Source: Apostichopus japonicus (taxonomy: Eukaryota > Echinodermata > Holothuroidea > Aspidochirotida > Stichopodidae). From it: 64,000 nucleotides of DNA. Position 1 is the first letter of the stretch. Each line of letters starts with the position of its first letter. Location of the stretch: positions 7,353,984 to 7,417,983 of the forward strand of contig NC_092564.1 of NCBI RefSeq assembly GCF_037975245.1, in the 5' to 3' direction. A model generated the notes under the pieces. The model had not been told where the DNA came from and made no database searches. It saw only the letters and a list, made by a program, of their open reading frames with translations. Made by a program: the position numbers and the translations under genes. Positions 27,201 through 42,176 of the stretch are shown piece after piece.

Positions 27201-30200
27201 CGTGCCTGCTTGGGCTTGAAGGAACAAAAATGCGAACAAGCGAGGGTATATACCCCTGAAAAGTAGCTTTCTGATATCATTTACACGTAAACAATTCCGC
27301 TATGGCGATTGTATATAGCTTCGACACGCGGGATAGATTACGTAATCACTGCAATTGCCTATAGCAGATCGGTAATAGCTATTTATTGACCGTGAAAATG
27401 GTTTCCCTAGTGTATTTATTTAGAAATCACCATACATATGTACAAATTATGCCCGAAATTAGCGTCTAATTCGTTCCTTATGGACGCAATCTACACGTAA
27501 TAATGCTCACTCGTGCCTGCTTGGGCTTGCAGGAACAAAAATGCGAACAAGCGAGGGTATATACCCCTGAAAAGTAGCTTTCTGATATCATTTACACGTA
27601 AACAATTCCGCTATGGCGATTGTATATAGCTTCGACACGCGGGATAGATTACGTAATCACTGCAATTGCCTATAGCAGATCGGTAATAGCTATTTATTGA
27701 CCGTGAAAATGGTTTCCCTAGTGTATTTATTTAGAAATCACCATACATATGTACAAATTATGCCCGAAATTAGCGTCTAATTCGTTCCTTATGGACGCAA
27801 TCTACACGTAATAATGCTCACTCGTGCCTGCTTGGGCTTGCAGGAACAAAAATGCGAACAAGCGAGGGTATATACCCCTGAAAAGTAGCTTTCTGATATC
27901 ATTTACACGTAAACAATTCCGCTATGGCGATTGTATATAGCTTCGACACGCGGGATAGATTACGTAATCACTGCAATTGCCTATAGCAGATCGGTAATAG
28001 CTATTTATTGACCGTGAAAATGGTTTCCCTAGTGTATTTATTTAGAAATCACCATACATATGTACAAATTATGCCCGAAATTAGCGTCTAATTCGTTCCT
28101 TATGGACGCAATCTACACGTAATAATGCTCACTCGTGCCTGCTTGGGCTTGCAGGAACAAAAATGCGAACAAGCGAGGGTATATACCCCTGAAAAGTAGC
28201 TTTCTGATATCATTTACACGTAAACAATTCCGCTATGGCGATTGTATATAGCTTCGACACGCGGGATAGATTACGTAATCACTGCAATTGCCTATAGCAG
28301 ATCGGTAATAGCTATTTATTGACCGTGAAAATGGTTTCCCTAGTGTATTTATTTAGAAATCACCATACATATGTACAAATTATGCCCGAAATTAGCGTCT
28401 AATTCGTTCCTTATGGACGCAATCTACACGTAATAATGCTCACTCGTGCCTGCTTGGGCTTGCAGGAACAAAAATGCGAACAAGCGAGGGTATATACCCC
28501 TGAAAAGTAGCTTTCTGATATCATTTACACGTAAACAATTCCGCTATGGCGATTGTATATAGCTTCGACACGCGGGATAGATTACGTAATCACTGCAATT
28601 GCCTATAGCAGATCGGTAATAGCTATTTATTGACCGTGAAAATGGTTTCCCTAGTGTATTTATTTAGAAATCACCATACATATGTACAAATTATGCCCGA
28701 AATTAGCGTCTAATTCGTTCCTTATGGACGCAATCTACACGTAATAATGCTCACTCGTGCCTGCTTGGGCTTGCAGGAACAAAAATGCGAACAAGCGAGG
28801 GTATATACCCCTGAAAAGTAGCTTTCTGATATCATTTACACGTAAACAATTCCGCTATGGCGATTGTATATAGCTTCGACACGCGGGATAGATTACGTAA
28901 TCACTGCAATTGCCTATAGCAGATCGGTAATAGCTATTTATTGACCGTGAAAATGGTTTCCCTAGTGTATTTATTTAGAAATCACCATACATATGTACAA
29001 ATTATGCCCGAAAATAGCGTCTAATTCGTTCCTTATGGACGCAATCTACACGTAATAATGCTCACTCGTGCCTGCTTGGGCTTGAAGGAACAAAAATGCG
29101 AACAAGCGAGGGTATATACCCCTGAAAAGTAGCTTTCTGATATCATTTACACGTAAACAATTCCGCTATGGCGATTGTATATAGCTTCGACACGCGGGAT
29201 AGATTACGTAATCACTGCAATTGCCTATAGCAGATCGGTAATAGCTATTTATTGACCGTGAAAATGGTTTCCCTAGTGTATTTATTTAGAAATCACCATA
29301 CATATGTACAAATTATGCCCGAAATTAGCGTCTAATTCGTTCCTTATGGACGCAATCTACACGTAATAATGCTCACTCGTGCCTGCTTGGGCTTGAAGGA
29401 ACAAAAATGCGAACAAGCGAGGGTATATACCCCTGAAAAGTAGCTTTCTGATATCATTTACACGTAAACAATTCCGCTATGTCGATTGTATATAGCTTCG
29501 ACACGCGGGATAGATTACGTAATCACTGCAATTGCCTATAGCAGATCGGTAATAGCTATTTATTGACCGTGAAAATGGTTTCCCTAGTGTATTTATTTAG
29601 AAATCACCATACATATGTACAAATTATGCCCGAAATTAGCGTCTAATTCGTTCCTTATGGACGCAATCTACACGTAATAATGCTCACTCGTGCCTGCTTG
29701 GGCTTGCAGGAACAAAAATGCGAACAAGCGAGGGTATATACCCCTGAAAAGTAGCTTTCTGATATCATTTACACGTAAACAATTCCGCTATGGCGATTGT
29801 ATATAGCTTCGACACGCGGGATAGATTACGTAATCACTGCAATTGCCTATAGCAGATCGGTAATAGCTATTTATTGACCGTGAAAATGGTTTCCCTAGTG
29901 TGTTTATTTAGAAATCACCATACATATGTACAAATTATGCCCGAAATTAGCGTCTAATTCGTTCCTTATGGACGCAATCTACACGTAATAATGCTCACTC
30001 GTGCCTGCTTGGGCTTGCAGGAACAAAAATGCGAACAAGCGAGGGTATATACCCCTGAAAAGTAGCTTTCTGATATCATTTACACGTAAACAATTCCGCT
30101 ATGGCGATTGTATATAGCTTCGACACGCGGGATAGATTACGTAATCACTGCAATTGCCTATAGCAGATCGGTAATAGCTATTTATTGACCGTGAAAATGG

Positions 30201-32065
30201 TTTCCCTAGTGTATTTATTTAGAAATCACCATACATATGTACAAATTATGCCCGAAATTAGCGTCTAATTCGTTCCTTATGGACGCAATCTACACGTAAT
30301 AATGCTCACTCGTGCCTGCTTGGGCTTGCAGGAACAAAAATGCGAACAAGCGAGGGTATATACCCCTGAAAAGTAGCTTTCTGATATCATTTACACGTAA
30401 ACAATTCCGCTATGGCGATTGTATATAGCTTCGACACGCGGGATAGATTACGTAATCACTGCAATTGCCTATAGCAGATCGGTAATAGCTATTTATTGAC
30501 CGTGAAAATGGTTTCCCTAGTGTATTTATTTAGAAATCACCATACATATGTACAAATTATGCCCGAAATTAGCGTCTAATTCGTTCCTTATGGACGCAAT
30601 CTACACGTAATAATGCTCACTCGTGCCTGCTTGGGCTTGCAGGAACAAAAATGCGAACAAGCGAGGGTATATACCCCTGAAAAGTAGCTTTCTGATATCA
30701 TTTACACGTAAACAATTCCGCTATGGCGATTGTATATAGCTTCGACACGCGGGATAGATTACGTAATCACTGCAATTGCCTATAGCAGATCGGTAATAGC
30801 TATTTATTGACCGTGAAAATGGTTTCCCTAGTGTATTTATTTAGAAATCACCATACATATGTACAAATTATGCCCGAAATTAGCGTCTAATTCGTTCCTT
30901 ATGGACGCAATCTACACGTAATAATGCTCACTCGTGCCTGCTTGGGCTTGAAGGAACAAAAATGCGAACAAGCGAGGGTATATACCCCTGAAAAGTAGCT
31001 TTCTGATATCATTTACACGTAAACAATTCCGCTATGGCGATTGTATATAGCTTCGACACGCGGGATAGATTACGTAATCACTGCAATTGCCTATAGCAGA
31101 TCGGTAATAGCTATTTATTGACCGTGAAAATGGTTTCCCTAGTGTATTTATTTAGAAATCACCATACATATGTACAAATTATGCCCGAAATTAGCGTCTA
31201 ATTCGTTCCTTATGGACGCAATCTACACGTAATAATGCTCACTCGTGCCTGCTTGGGCTTGAAGGAACAAAAATGCGAACAAGCGAGGGTATATACCCCT
31301 GAAAAGTAGCTTTCTGATATCATTTACACGTAAACAATTCCGCTATGGCGATTGTATATAGCTTCGACACGCGGGATAGATTACGTAATCACTGCAATTG
31401 CCTATAGCAGATCGGTAATAGCTATTTATTGACCGTGAAAATGGTTTCCCTAGTGTATTTATTTAGAAATCACCATACATATGTACAAATTATGCCCGAA
31501 ATTAGCGTCTAATTCGTTCCTTATGGACGCAATCTACACGTAATAATGCTCACTCGTGCCTGCTTGGGCTTGCAGGAACAAAAATGCGAACAAGCGAGGG
31601 TATATACCCCTGAAAAGTAGCTTTCTGATATCATTTACACGTAAACAATTCCGCTATGGCGATTGTATATAGCTTCGACACGCGGGATAGATTACGTAAT
31701 CACTGCAATTGCCTATAGCAGATCGGTAATAGCTATTTATTGACCGTGAAAATGGTTTCCCTAGTGTATTTATTTAGAAATCACCATACATATGTACAAA
31801 TTATGCCCGAAATTAGCGTCTAATTCGTTCCTTATGGACGCAATCTACACGTAATAATGCTCACTCGTGCCTGCTTGGGCTTGCAGGAACAAAAATGCGA
31901 ACAAGCGAGGGTATATACCCCTGAAAAGTAGCTTTCTGATATCATTTACACGTAAACAATTCCGCTATGGCGATTGTATATAGCTTCGACACGCGGGATA
32001 GATTACGTAATCACTGCAATTGCCTATAGCAGATCGGTAATAGCTATTTATTGACCTTGAAAATG
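24291..32065 (+). repeat. Zone 2: transitional region, fixed C7, mixed at position 130
   Basis: There are 25 units. No G7 occurs from here to the end of the window. C130 units become common and often adjacent, as in the run of T59/C130 units from 27401 to 28955. A59 appears in one unit (28956). Units at 25224 and 26468 share three changes (A129, C130 and A266), which marks a 4-unit tandem duplication. Private changes occur at 29482 and 29902. Confidence 0.85.
25224..27711 (+). repeat. Tandem duplication of a 4-unit (1,244-bp) block
   Basis: The block 25224-26467 has the order A129/C130/A266 unit, A130 unit, A130 unit, C130 unit. The same order repeats at 26468-27711. The rare linked A129 and A266 changes (25352 with 25489, 26596 with 26733) are exactly 1,244 bp apart, so the copies arose by one duplication. 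Confidence 0.8.
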
Positions 32066-35000
32066 GTTTCCCTAGTGTATTTATTTAGAAATCACCATAC
32101 ATATGTACAAATTATGCCCGAAAATAGCGTCTAATTCGTTCCTTATGGACGCAATCTACACGTAATAATGCTCACTCGTGCCTGCTTGGGCTTGAAGGAA
32201 CAAAAATGCGAACAAGCGAGGGTATATACCCCTGAAAAGTAGCTTTCTGATATCATTTACACGTAAACAATTCCGCTATGGCGATTGTATATAGCTTCGA
32301 CACGCGGGATAGATTACGTAATCACTGCAATTGCCTATAGCAGATCGGTAATAGCTATTTATTGACCGTGAAAATGGTTTCCCTAGTGTATTTATTTAGA
32401 AATCACCATACATATGTACAAATTATGCCCGAAATTAGCGTCTAATTCGTTCCTTATGGACGCAATCTACACGTAATAATGCTCACTCGTGCCTGCTTGG
32501 GCTTGCAGGAACAAAAATGCGAACAAGCGAGGGTATATACCCCTGAAAAGTAGCTTTCTGATATCATTTACACGTAAACAATTCCGCTATGGCGATTGTA
32601 TATAGCTTCGACACGCGGGATAGATTACGTAATCACTGCAATTGCCTATAGCAGATCGGTAATAGCTATTTATTGACCGTGAAAATGGTTTCCCTAGTGT
32701 ATTTATTTAGAAATCACCATACATATGTACAAATTATGCCCGAAAATAGCGTCTAATTCGTTCCTTATGGACGCAATCTACACGTAATAATGCTCACTCG
32801 TGCCTGCTTGGGCTTGAAAGAACAAAAATGCGAACAAGCGAGGGTATATACCCCTGAAAAGTAGCTTTCTGATATCATTTACACGTAAACAATTCCGCTA
32901 TGGCGATTGTATATAGCTTCGACACGCGGGATAGATTACGTAATCACTGCAATTGCCTATAGCAGATCGGTAATAGCTATTTATTGACCGTGAAAATGGT
33001 TTCCCTAGTGTATTTATTTAGAAATCACCATACATATGTACAAATTATGCCCGAAATTAGCGTCTAATTCGTTCCTTATGGACGCAATCTACACGTAATA
33101 ATGCTCACTCGTGCCTGCTTGGGCTTGAAGGAACAAAAATGCGAACAAGCGAGGGTATATACCCCTGAAAAGTAGCTTTCTGATATCATTTACACGTAAA
33201 CAATTCCGCTATGGCGATTGTATATAGCTTCGACACGCGGGATAGATTACGTAATCACTGCAATTGCCTATAGCAGATCGGTAATAGCTATTTATTGACC
33301 GTGAAAATGGTTTCCCTAGTGTATTTATTTAGAAATCACCATACATATGTACAAATTATGCCCGAAATTAGCGTCTAATTCGTTCCTTATGGACGCAATC
33401 TACACGTAATAATGCTCACTCGTGCCTGCTTGGGCTTGCAGGAACAAAAATGCGAACAAGCGAGGGTATATACCCCTGAAAAGTAGCTTTCTGATATCAT
33501 TTACACGTAAACAATTCCGCTATGGCGATTGTATATAGCTTCGACACGCGGGATAGATTACGTAATCACTGCAATTGCCTATAGCAGATCGGTAATAGCT
33601 ATTTATTGACCGTGAAAATGGTTTCCCTAGTGTATTTATTTAGAAATCACCATACATATGTACAAATTATGCCCGAAAATAGCGTCTAATTCGTTCCTTA
33701 TGGACGCAATCTACACGTAATAATGCTCACTCGTGCCTGCTTGGGCTTGAAGGAACAAAAATGCGAACAAGCGAGGGTATATACCCCTGAAAAGTAGCTT
33801 TCTGATATCATTTACACGTAAACAATTCCGCTATGGCGATTGTATATAGCTTCGACACGCGGGATAGATTACGTAATCACTGCAATTGCCTATAGCAGAT
33901 CGGTAATAGCTATTTATTGACCGTGAAAATGGTTTCCCTAGTGTATTTATTTAGAAATCACCATACATATGTACAAATTATGCCCGAAATTAGCGTCTAA
34001 TTCGTTCCTTATGGACGCAATCTACACGTAATAATGCTCACTCGTGCCTGCTTGGGCTTGCAGGAACAAAAATGCGAACAAGCGAGGGTATATACCCCTG
34101 AAAAGTAGCTTTCTGATATCATTTACACGTAAACAATTCCGCTATGGCGATTGTATATAGCTTCGACACGCGGGATAGATTACGTAATCACTGCAATTGC
34201 CTATAGCAGATCGGTAATAGCTATTTATTGACCGTGAAAATGGTTTCCCTAGTGTATTTATTTAGAAATCACCATACATATGTACAAATTATGCCCGAAA
34301 ATAGCGTCTAATTCGTTCCTTATGGACGCAATCTACACGTAATAATGCTCACTCGTGCCTGCTTGGGCTTGAAGGAACAAAAATGCGAACAAGCGAGGGT
34401 ATATACCCCTGAAAAGTAGCTTTCTGATATCATTTACACGTAAACAATTCCGCTATGGCGATTGTATATAGCTTCGACACGCGGGATAGATTACGTAATC
34501 ACTGCAATTGCCTATAGCAGATCGGTAATAGCTATTTATTGACCGTGAAAATGGTTTCCCTAGTGTATTTATTTAGAAATCACCATACATATGTACAAAT
34601 TATGCCCGAAATTAGCGTCTAATTCGTTCCTTATGGACGCAATCTACACGTAATAATGCTCACTCGTGCCTGCTTGGGCTTGCAGGAACAAAAATGCGAA
34701 CAAGCGAGGGTATATACCCCTGAAAAGTAGCTTTCTGATATCATTTACACGTAAACAATTCCGCTATGGCGATTGTATATAGCTTCGACACGCGGGATAG
34801 ATTACGTAATCACTGCAATTGCCTATAGCAGATCGGTAATAGCTATTTATTGACCTTGAAAATGGTTTCCCTAGTGTATTTATTTAGAAATCACCATACA
34901 TATGTACAAATTATGCCCGAAAATAGCGTCTAATTCGTTCCTTATGGACGCAATCTACACGTAATAATGCTCACTCGTGCCTGCTTGGGCTTGAAGGAAC

Positions 35001-35486
35001 AAAAATGCGAACAAGCGAGGGTATATACCCCTGAAAAGTAGCTTTCTGATATCATTTACACGTAAACAATTCCGCTATGGCGATTGTATATAGCTTCGAC
35101 ACGCGGGATAGATTACGTAATCACTGCAATTGCCTATAGCAGATCGGTAATAGCTATTTATTGACCGTGAAAATGGTTTCCCTAGTGTATTTATTTAGAA
35201 ATCACCATACATATGTACAAATTATGCCCGAAATTAGCGTCTAATTCGTTCCTTATGGACGCAATCTACACGTAATAATGCTCACTCGTGCCTGCTTGGG
35301 CTTGCAGGAACAAAAATGCGAACAAGCGAGGGTATATACCCCTGAAAAGTAGCTTTCTGATATCATTTACACGTAAACAATTCCGCTATGGCGATTGTAT
35401 ATAGCTTCGACACGCGGGATAGATTACGTAATCACTGCAATTGCCTATAGCAGATCGGTAATAGCTATTTATTGACCGTGAAAATG

Positions 35487-35797
35487 GTTTCCCTAGTGTA
35501 TTTATTTAGAAATCACCATACATATGTACAAATTATGCCCGAAAATAGCGTCTAATTCGTTCCTTATGGACGCAATCTACACGTAATAATGCTCACTCGT
35601 GCCTGCTTGGGCTTGCAGGAACAAAAATGCGAACAAGCGAGGGTATATACCCCTGAAAAGTAGCTTTCTGATATCATTTACACGTAAACAATTCCGCTAT
35701 GGCGATTGTATATAGCTTCGACACGCGGGATAGATTACGTAATCACTGCAATTGCCTATAGCAGATCGGTAATAGCTATTTATTGACCGTGAAAATG
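35487..35797 (+). repeat. Recombinant satellite unit (A59 with C130)
   Basis: This is the only zone 3 unit I found that combines A59 with C130. It sits between a type b unit (35176) and a type a unit (35798), so it fits an exchange between the two dimer halves within unit positions 59-130. Unit 35798 also carries the linked changes T80 (35877) and C118. Confidence 0.75.
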
Positions 35798-38700
35798 GTT
35801 TCCCTAGTGTATTTATTTAGAAATCACCATACATATGTACAAATTATGCCCGAAAATAGCGTCTAATTCGTTCCTTTTGGACGCAATCTACACGTAATAA
35901 TGCTCACTCGTGCCCGCTTGGGCTTGAAGGAACAAAAATGCGAACAAGCGAGGGTATATACCCCTGAAAAGTAGCTTTCTGATATCATTTACACGTAAAC
36001 AATTCCGCTATGGCGATTGTATATAGCTTCGACACGCGGGATAGATTACGTAATCACTGCAATTGCCTATAGCAGATCGGTAATAGCTATTTATTGACCG
36101 TGAAAATGGTTTCCCTAGTGTATTTATTTAGAAATCACCATACATATGTACAAATTATGCCCGAAATTAGCGTCTAATTCGTTCCTTATGGACGCAATCT
36201 ACACGTAATAATGCTCACTCGTGCCTGCTTGGGCTTGCAGGAACAAAAATGCGAACAAGCGAGGGTATATACCCCTGAAAAGTAGCTTTCTGATATCATT
36301 TACACGTAAACAATTCCGCTATGGCGATTGTATATAGCTTCGACACGCGGGATAGATTACGTAATCACTGCAATTGCCTATAGCAGATCGGTAATAGCTA
36401 TTTATTGACCGTGAAAATGGTTTCCCTAGTGTATTTATTTAGAAATCACCATACATATGTACAAATTATGCCCGAAAATAGCGTCTAATTCGTTCCTTAT
36501 GGACGCAATCTACACGTAATAATGCTCACTCGTGCCTGCTTGGGCTTGAAGGAACAAAAATGCGAACAAGCGAGGGTATATACCCCTGAAAAGTAGCTTT
36601 CTGATATCATTTACACGTAAACAATTCCGCTATGGCGATTGTATATAGCTTCGACACGCGGGATAGATTACGTAATCACTGCAATTGCCTATAGCAGATC
36701 GGTAATAGCTATTTATTGACCGTGAAAATGGTTTCCCTAGTGTATTTATTTAGAAATCACCATACATATGTACAAATTATGCCCGAAATTAGCGTCTAAT
36801 TCGTTCCTTATGGACGCAATCTACACGTAATAATGCTCACTCGTGCCTGCTTGGGCTTGCAGGAACAAAAATGCGAACAAGCGAGGGTATATACCCCTGA
36901 AAAGTAGCTTTCTGATATCATTTACACGTAAACAATTCCGCTATGGCGATTGTATATAGCTTCGACACGCTGGATAGATTACGTAATCACTGCAATTGCC
37001 TATAGCAGATCGGTAATAGCTATTTATTGACCGTGAAAATGGTTTCCCTAGTGTATTTATTTAGAAATCACCATACATATGTACAAATTATGCCCGAAAA
37101 TAGCGTCTAATTCGTTCCTTATGGACGCAATCTACACGTAATAATGCTCACTCGTGCCTGCTTGGGCTTGAAGGAACAAAAATGCGAACAAGCGAGGGTA
37201 TATACCCCTGAAAAGTAGCTTTCTGATATCATTTACACGGAAACAATTCCGCTATGGCGATTGTATATAGCTTCGACACGCGGGATAGATTACGTAATCA
37301 CTGCAATTGCCTATAGCAGATCGGTAATAGCTATTTATTGACCGTGAAAATGGTTTCCCTAGTGTATTTATTTAGAAATCACCATACATATGTACAAATT
37401 ATGCCCGAAATTAGCGTCTAATTCGTTCCTTATGGACGCAATCTACACGTAATAATGCTCACTCGTGCCTGCTTGGGCTTGCAGGAACAAAAATGCGAAC
37501 AAGCGAGGGTATATACCCCTGAAAAGTAGCTTTCTGATATCATTTACACGTAAACAATTCCGCTATGGCGATTGTATATAGCTTCGACACGCGGGATAGA
37601 TTACGTAATCACTGCAATTGCCTATAGCAGATCGGTAATAGCTATTTATTGACCGTGAAAATGGTTTCCCTAGTGTATTTATTTAGAAATCACCATACAT
37701 ATGTACAAATTATGCCCGAAAATAGCGTCTAATTCGTTCCTTATGGACGCAATCTACACGTAATAATGCTCACTCGTGCCTGCTTGGGCTTGAAGGAACA
37801 AAAATGCGAACAAGCGAGGGTATATACCCCTGAAAAGTAGCTTTCTGATATCATTTACACGTAAACAATTCCGCTATGGCGATTGTATATAGCTTCGACA
37901 CGCGGGATAGATTACGTAATCACTGCAATTGCCTATAGCAGATCGGTAATAGCTATTTATTGACCGTGAAAATGGTTTCCCTAGTGTATTTATTTAGAAA
38001 TCACCATACATATGTACAAATTATGCCCGAAATTAGCGTCTAATTCGTTCCTTATGGACGCAATCTACACGTAATAATGCTCACTCGTGCCTGCTTGGGC
38101 TTGCAGGAACAAAAATGCGAACAAGCGAGGGTATATACCCCTGAAAAGTAGCTTTCTGATATCATTTACACGTAAACAATTCCGCTATGGCGATTGTATA
38201 TAGCTTCGACACGCGGGATAGATTACGTAATCACTGCAATTGCCTATAGCAGATCGGTAATAGCTATTTATTGACCGTGAAAATGGTTTCCCTAGTGTAT
38301 TTATTTAGAAATCACCATACATATGTACAAATTATGCCCGAAAATAGCGTCTAATTCGTTCCTTATGGACGCAATCTACACGTAATAATGCTCACTCGTG
38401 CCTGCTTGGGCTTGAAGGAACAAAAATGCGAACAAGCGAGGGTATATACCCCTGAAAAGTAGCTTTCTGATATCATTTACACGTAAACAATTCCGCTATG
38501 GCGATTGTATATAGCTTCGACACGCGGGATAGATTACGTAATCACTGCAATTGCCTATAGCAGATCGGTAATAGCTATTTATTGACCGTGAAAATGGTTT
38601 CCCTAGTGTATTTATTTAGAAATCACCATACATATGTACAAATTATGCCCGAAATTAGCGTCTAATTCGTTCCTTATGGACGCAATCTACACGTAATAAT

Positions 38701-38958
38701 GCTCACTCGTGCCTGCTTGGGCTTGCAGGAACAAAAATGCGAACAAGCGAGGGTATATACCCCTGAAAAGTAGCTTTCTGATATCATTTACACGTAAACA
38801 ATTCCGCTATGGCGATTGTATATAGCTTCGACACGCGGGATAGATTACGTAATCACTGCAATTGCCTATAGCAGATCGGTAATAGCTATTTATTGACCGT
38901 GAAAATGGTTTCCCTAGTGTATTTATTTAGAAATCACCATACATATGTACAAATTATG

Positions 38959-39011
38959 AAATTAATAAATTATTATTGTTTAGAAATCACCATACATATG
39001 TACAAATTATG
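38959..39011 (+). repeat. 53-bp insertion, copy 1 (G form)
   Basis: It is inserted after unit position 51. Twenty new A/T-rich bases (AAATTAATAAATTATTATT plus a variable base, here G) are followed by a duplicate of unit positions 19-51, which includes the palindrome TACATATGTA. The host unit (38908) is therefore 364 bp. This is the leftmost insertion, so none of the 118 units before it carries one. Confidence 0.95.
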
Positions 39012-41759
39012 CCCGAAATTAGCGTCTAATTCGTTCCTTATGGACGCAATCTACACGTAATAATGCTCACTCGTGCCTGCTTGGGCTTGCAGGAACAAAA
39101 ATGCGAACAAGCGAGGGTATATACCCCTGAAAAGTAGCTTTCTGATATCATTTACACGTAAACAATTCCGCTATGGCGATTGTATATAGCTTCGACACGC
39201 GGGATAGATTACGTAATCACTGCAATTGCCTATAGGAGATCGGTAATAGCTATTTATTGACCGTGAAAATGGTTTCCCTAGTGTATTTATTTAGAAATCA
39301 CCATACATATGTACAAATTATGCCCGAAAATAGCGTCTAATTCGTTCCTTATGGACGCAATCTACACGTAATAATGCTCACTCGTGCCTGCTTGGGCTTG
39401 AAGGAACAAAAATGCGAACAAGCGAGGGTATATACCCCTGAAAAGTAGCTTTCTGATATCATTTACACGTAAACAATTCCGCTATGGCGATTGTATATAG
39501 CTTCGACACGCGGGATAGATTACGTAATCACTGCAATTGCCTATAGCAGATCGGTAATAGCTATTTATTGACCGTGAAAATGGTTTCCCTAGTGTATTTA
39601 TTTAGAAATCACCATACATATGTACAAATTATGCCCGAAATTAGCGTCTAATTCGTTCCTTATGGACGCAATCTACACGTAATAATGCTCACTCGTGCCT
39701 GCTTGGGCTTGCAGGAACAAAAATGCGAACAAGCGAGGGTATATACCCCTGAAAAGTAGCTTTCTGATATCATTTACACGTAAACAATTCCGCTATGGCG
39801 ATTGTATATAGCTTCGACACGCGGGATAGATTACGTAATCACTGCAATTGCCTATAGCAGATCGGTAATAGCTATTTATTGACCGTGAAAATGGTTTCCC
39901 TAGTGTATTTATTTAGAAATCACCATACATATGTACAAATTATGCCCGAAATTAGCGTCTAATTCGTTCCTTATGGACGCAATCTACACGTAATAATGCT
40001 CACTCGTGCCTGCTTGGGCTTGCAGGAACAAAAATGCGAACAAGCGAGGGTATATACCCCTGAAAAGTAGCTTTCTGATATCATTTACACGTAAACAATT
40101 CCGCTATGGCGATTGTATATAGCTTCGACACGCGGGATAGATTACGTAATCACTGCAATTGCCTATAGCAGATCGGTAATAGCTATTTATTGACCGTGAA
40201 AATGGTTTCCCTAGTGTATTTATTTAGAAATCACCATACATATGTACAAATTATGCCCGAAATTAGCGTCTAATTCGTTCCTTATGGACGCAATCTACAC
40301 GTAATAATGCTCACTCGTGCCTGCTTGGGCTTGCAGGAACAAAAATGCGAACAAGCGAGGGTATATACCCCTGAAAAGTAGCTTTCTGATATCATTTACA
40401 CGTAAACAATTCCGCTATGGCGATTGTATATAGCTTCGACACGCGGGATAGATTACGTAATCACTGCAATTGCCTATAGCAGATCGGTAATAGCTATTTA
40501 TTGACCGTGAAAATGGTTTCCCTAGTGTATTTATTTAGAAATCACCATACATATGTACAAATTATGCCCGAAAATAGCGTCTAATTCGTTCCTTATGGAC
40601 GCAATCTACACGTAATAATGCTCACTCGTGCCTGCTTGGGCTTGAAGGAACAAAAATGCGAACAAGCGAGGGTATATACCCCTGAAAAGTAGCTTTCTGA
40701 TATCATTTACACGTAAACAATTCCGCTATGGCGATTGTATATAGCTTCGACACGCGGGATAGATTACGTAATCACTGCAATTGCCTATAGCAGATCGGTA
40801 ATAGCTATTTATTGACCGTGAAAATGGTTTCCCTAGTGTATTTATTTAGAAATCACCATACATATGTACAAATTATGCCCGAAATTAGCGTCTAATTCGT
40901 TCCTTATGGACGCAATCTACACGTAATAATGCTCACTCGTGCCTGCTTGGGCTTGCAGGAACAAAAATGCGAACAAGCGAGGGTATATACCCCTGAAAAG
41001 TAGCTTTCTGATATCATTTACACGTAAACAATTCCGCTATGGCGATTGTATATAGCTTCGACACGCGGGATAGATTACGTAATCACTGCAATTGCCTATA
41101 GCAGATCGGTAATAGCTATTTATTGACCGTGAAAATGGTTTCCCTAGTGTATTTATTTAGAAATCACCATACATATGTACAAATTATGCCCGAAAATAGC
41201 GTCTAATTCGTTCCTTATGGACGCAATCTACACGTAATAATGCTCACTCGTGCCTGCTTGGGCTTGAAGGAACAAAAATGCGAACAAGCGAGGGTATATA
41301 CCCCTGAAAAGTAGCTTTCTGATATCATTTACACGTAAACAATTCCGCTATGGCGATTGTATATAGCTTCGACACGCGGGATAGATTACGTAATCACTGC
41401 AATTGCCTATAGCAGATCGGTAATAGCTATTTATTGACCGTGAAAATGGTTTCCCTAGTGTATTTATTTAGAAATCACCATACATATGTACAAATTATGC
41501 CCGAAATTAGCGTCTAATTCGTTCCTTATGGACGCAATCTACACGTAATAATGCTCACTCGTGCCTGCTTGGGCTTGCAGGAACAAAAATGCGAACAAGC
41601 GAGGGTATATACCCCTGAAAAGTAGCTTTCTGATATCATTTACACGTAAACAATTCCGCTATGGCGATTGTATATAGCTTCGACACGCGGGATAGATTAC
41701 GTAATCACTGCAATTGCCTATAGCAGATCGGTAATAGCTATTTATTGACCGTGAAAATG

Positions 41760-42072
41760 GTTTCCCTAGTGTATTTATTTAGAAATCACCATACATATGT
41801 ACAAATTATGCCCGAAAATAGCGTCTAATTCGTTCCTTATGGACGCAATCTACACGTTATAATGCTCACTCGCCTGCCTGCTTGGGCTTGAAGGAACAAA
41901 AATGCGAACAAGCGAGGGTATATACCCCTGAAAAGTAGCTTTCTGATATCATTTACACGTAAACAATTCCGCTATGGCGATTGTATATAGCTTCGACACG
42001 CGGGATAGATTACGTAATCACTGCAATTGCCTATAGCAGATCGGTAATAGCTATTTATTGACCGTGAAAATG
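41760..42072 (+). repeat. +2-bp variant unit, copy 1 (313 bp)
   Basis: This unit has T at position 99 (41858) and CTCGCCTGCCTGC in place of CTCGTGCCTGC, which adds 2 bases around unit positions 111-120 and makes a short CCTG duplication. It is type a (A59, A130). It is followed directly by a unit with the 53-bp insertion. Confidence 0.93.
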
Positions 42073-42123
42073 GTTTCCCTAGTGTATTTATTTAGAAATC
42101 ACCATACATATGTACAAATTATG

Positions 42124-42176
42124 AAATTAATAAATTATTATTCTTTAGAAATCACCATACATATGTACAAATTATG
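42124..42176 (+). repeat. 53-bp insertion, copy 2 (C form)
   Basis: The variable base is C. It lies 266 bp after the position 99 change of the preceding +2-bp unit and 304 bp before a T303 change at 42428. Those two distances recur at three other places. Confidence 0.95.
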
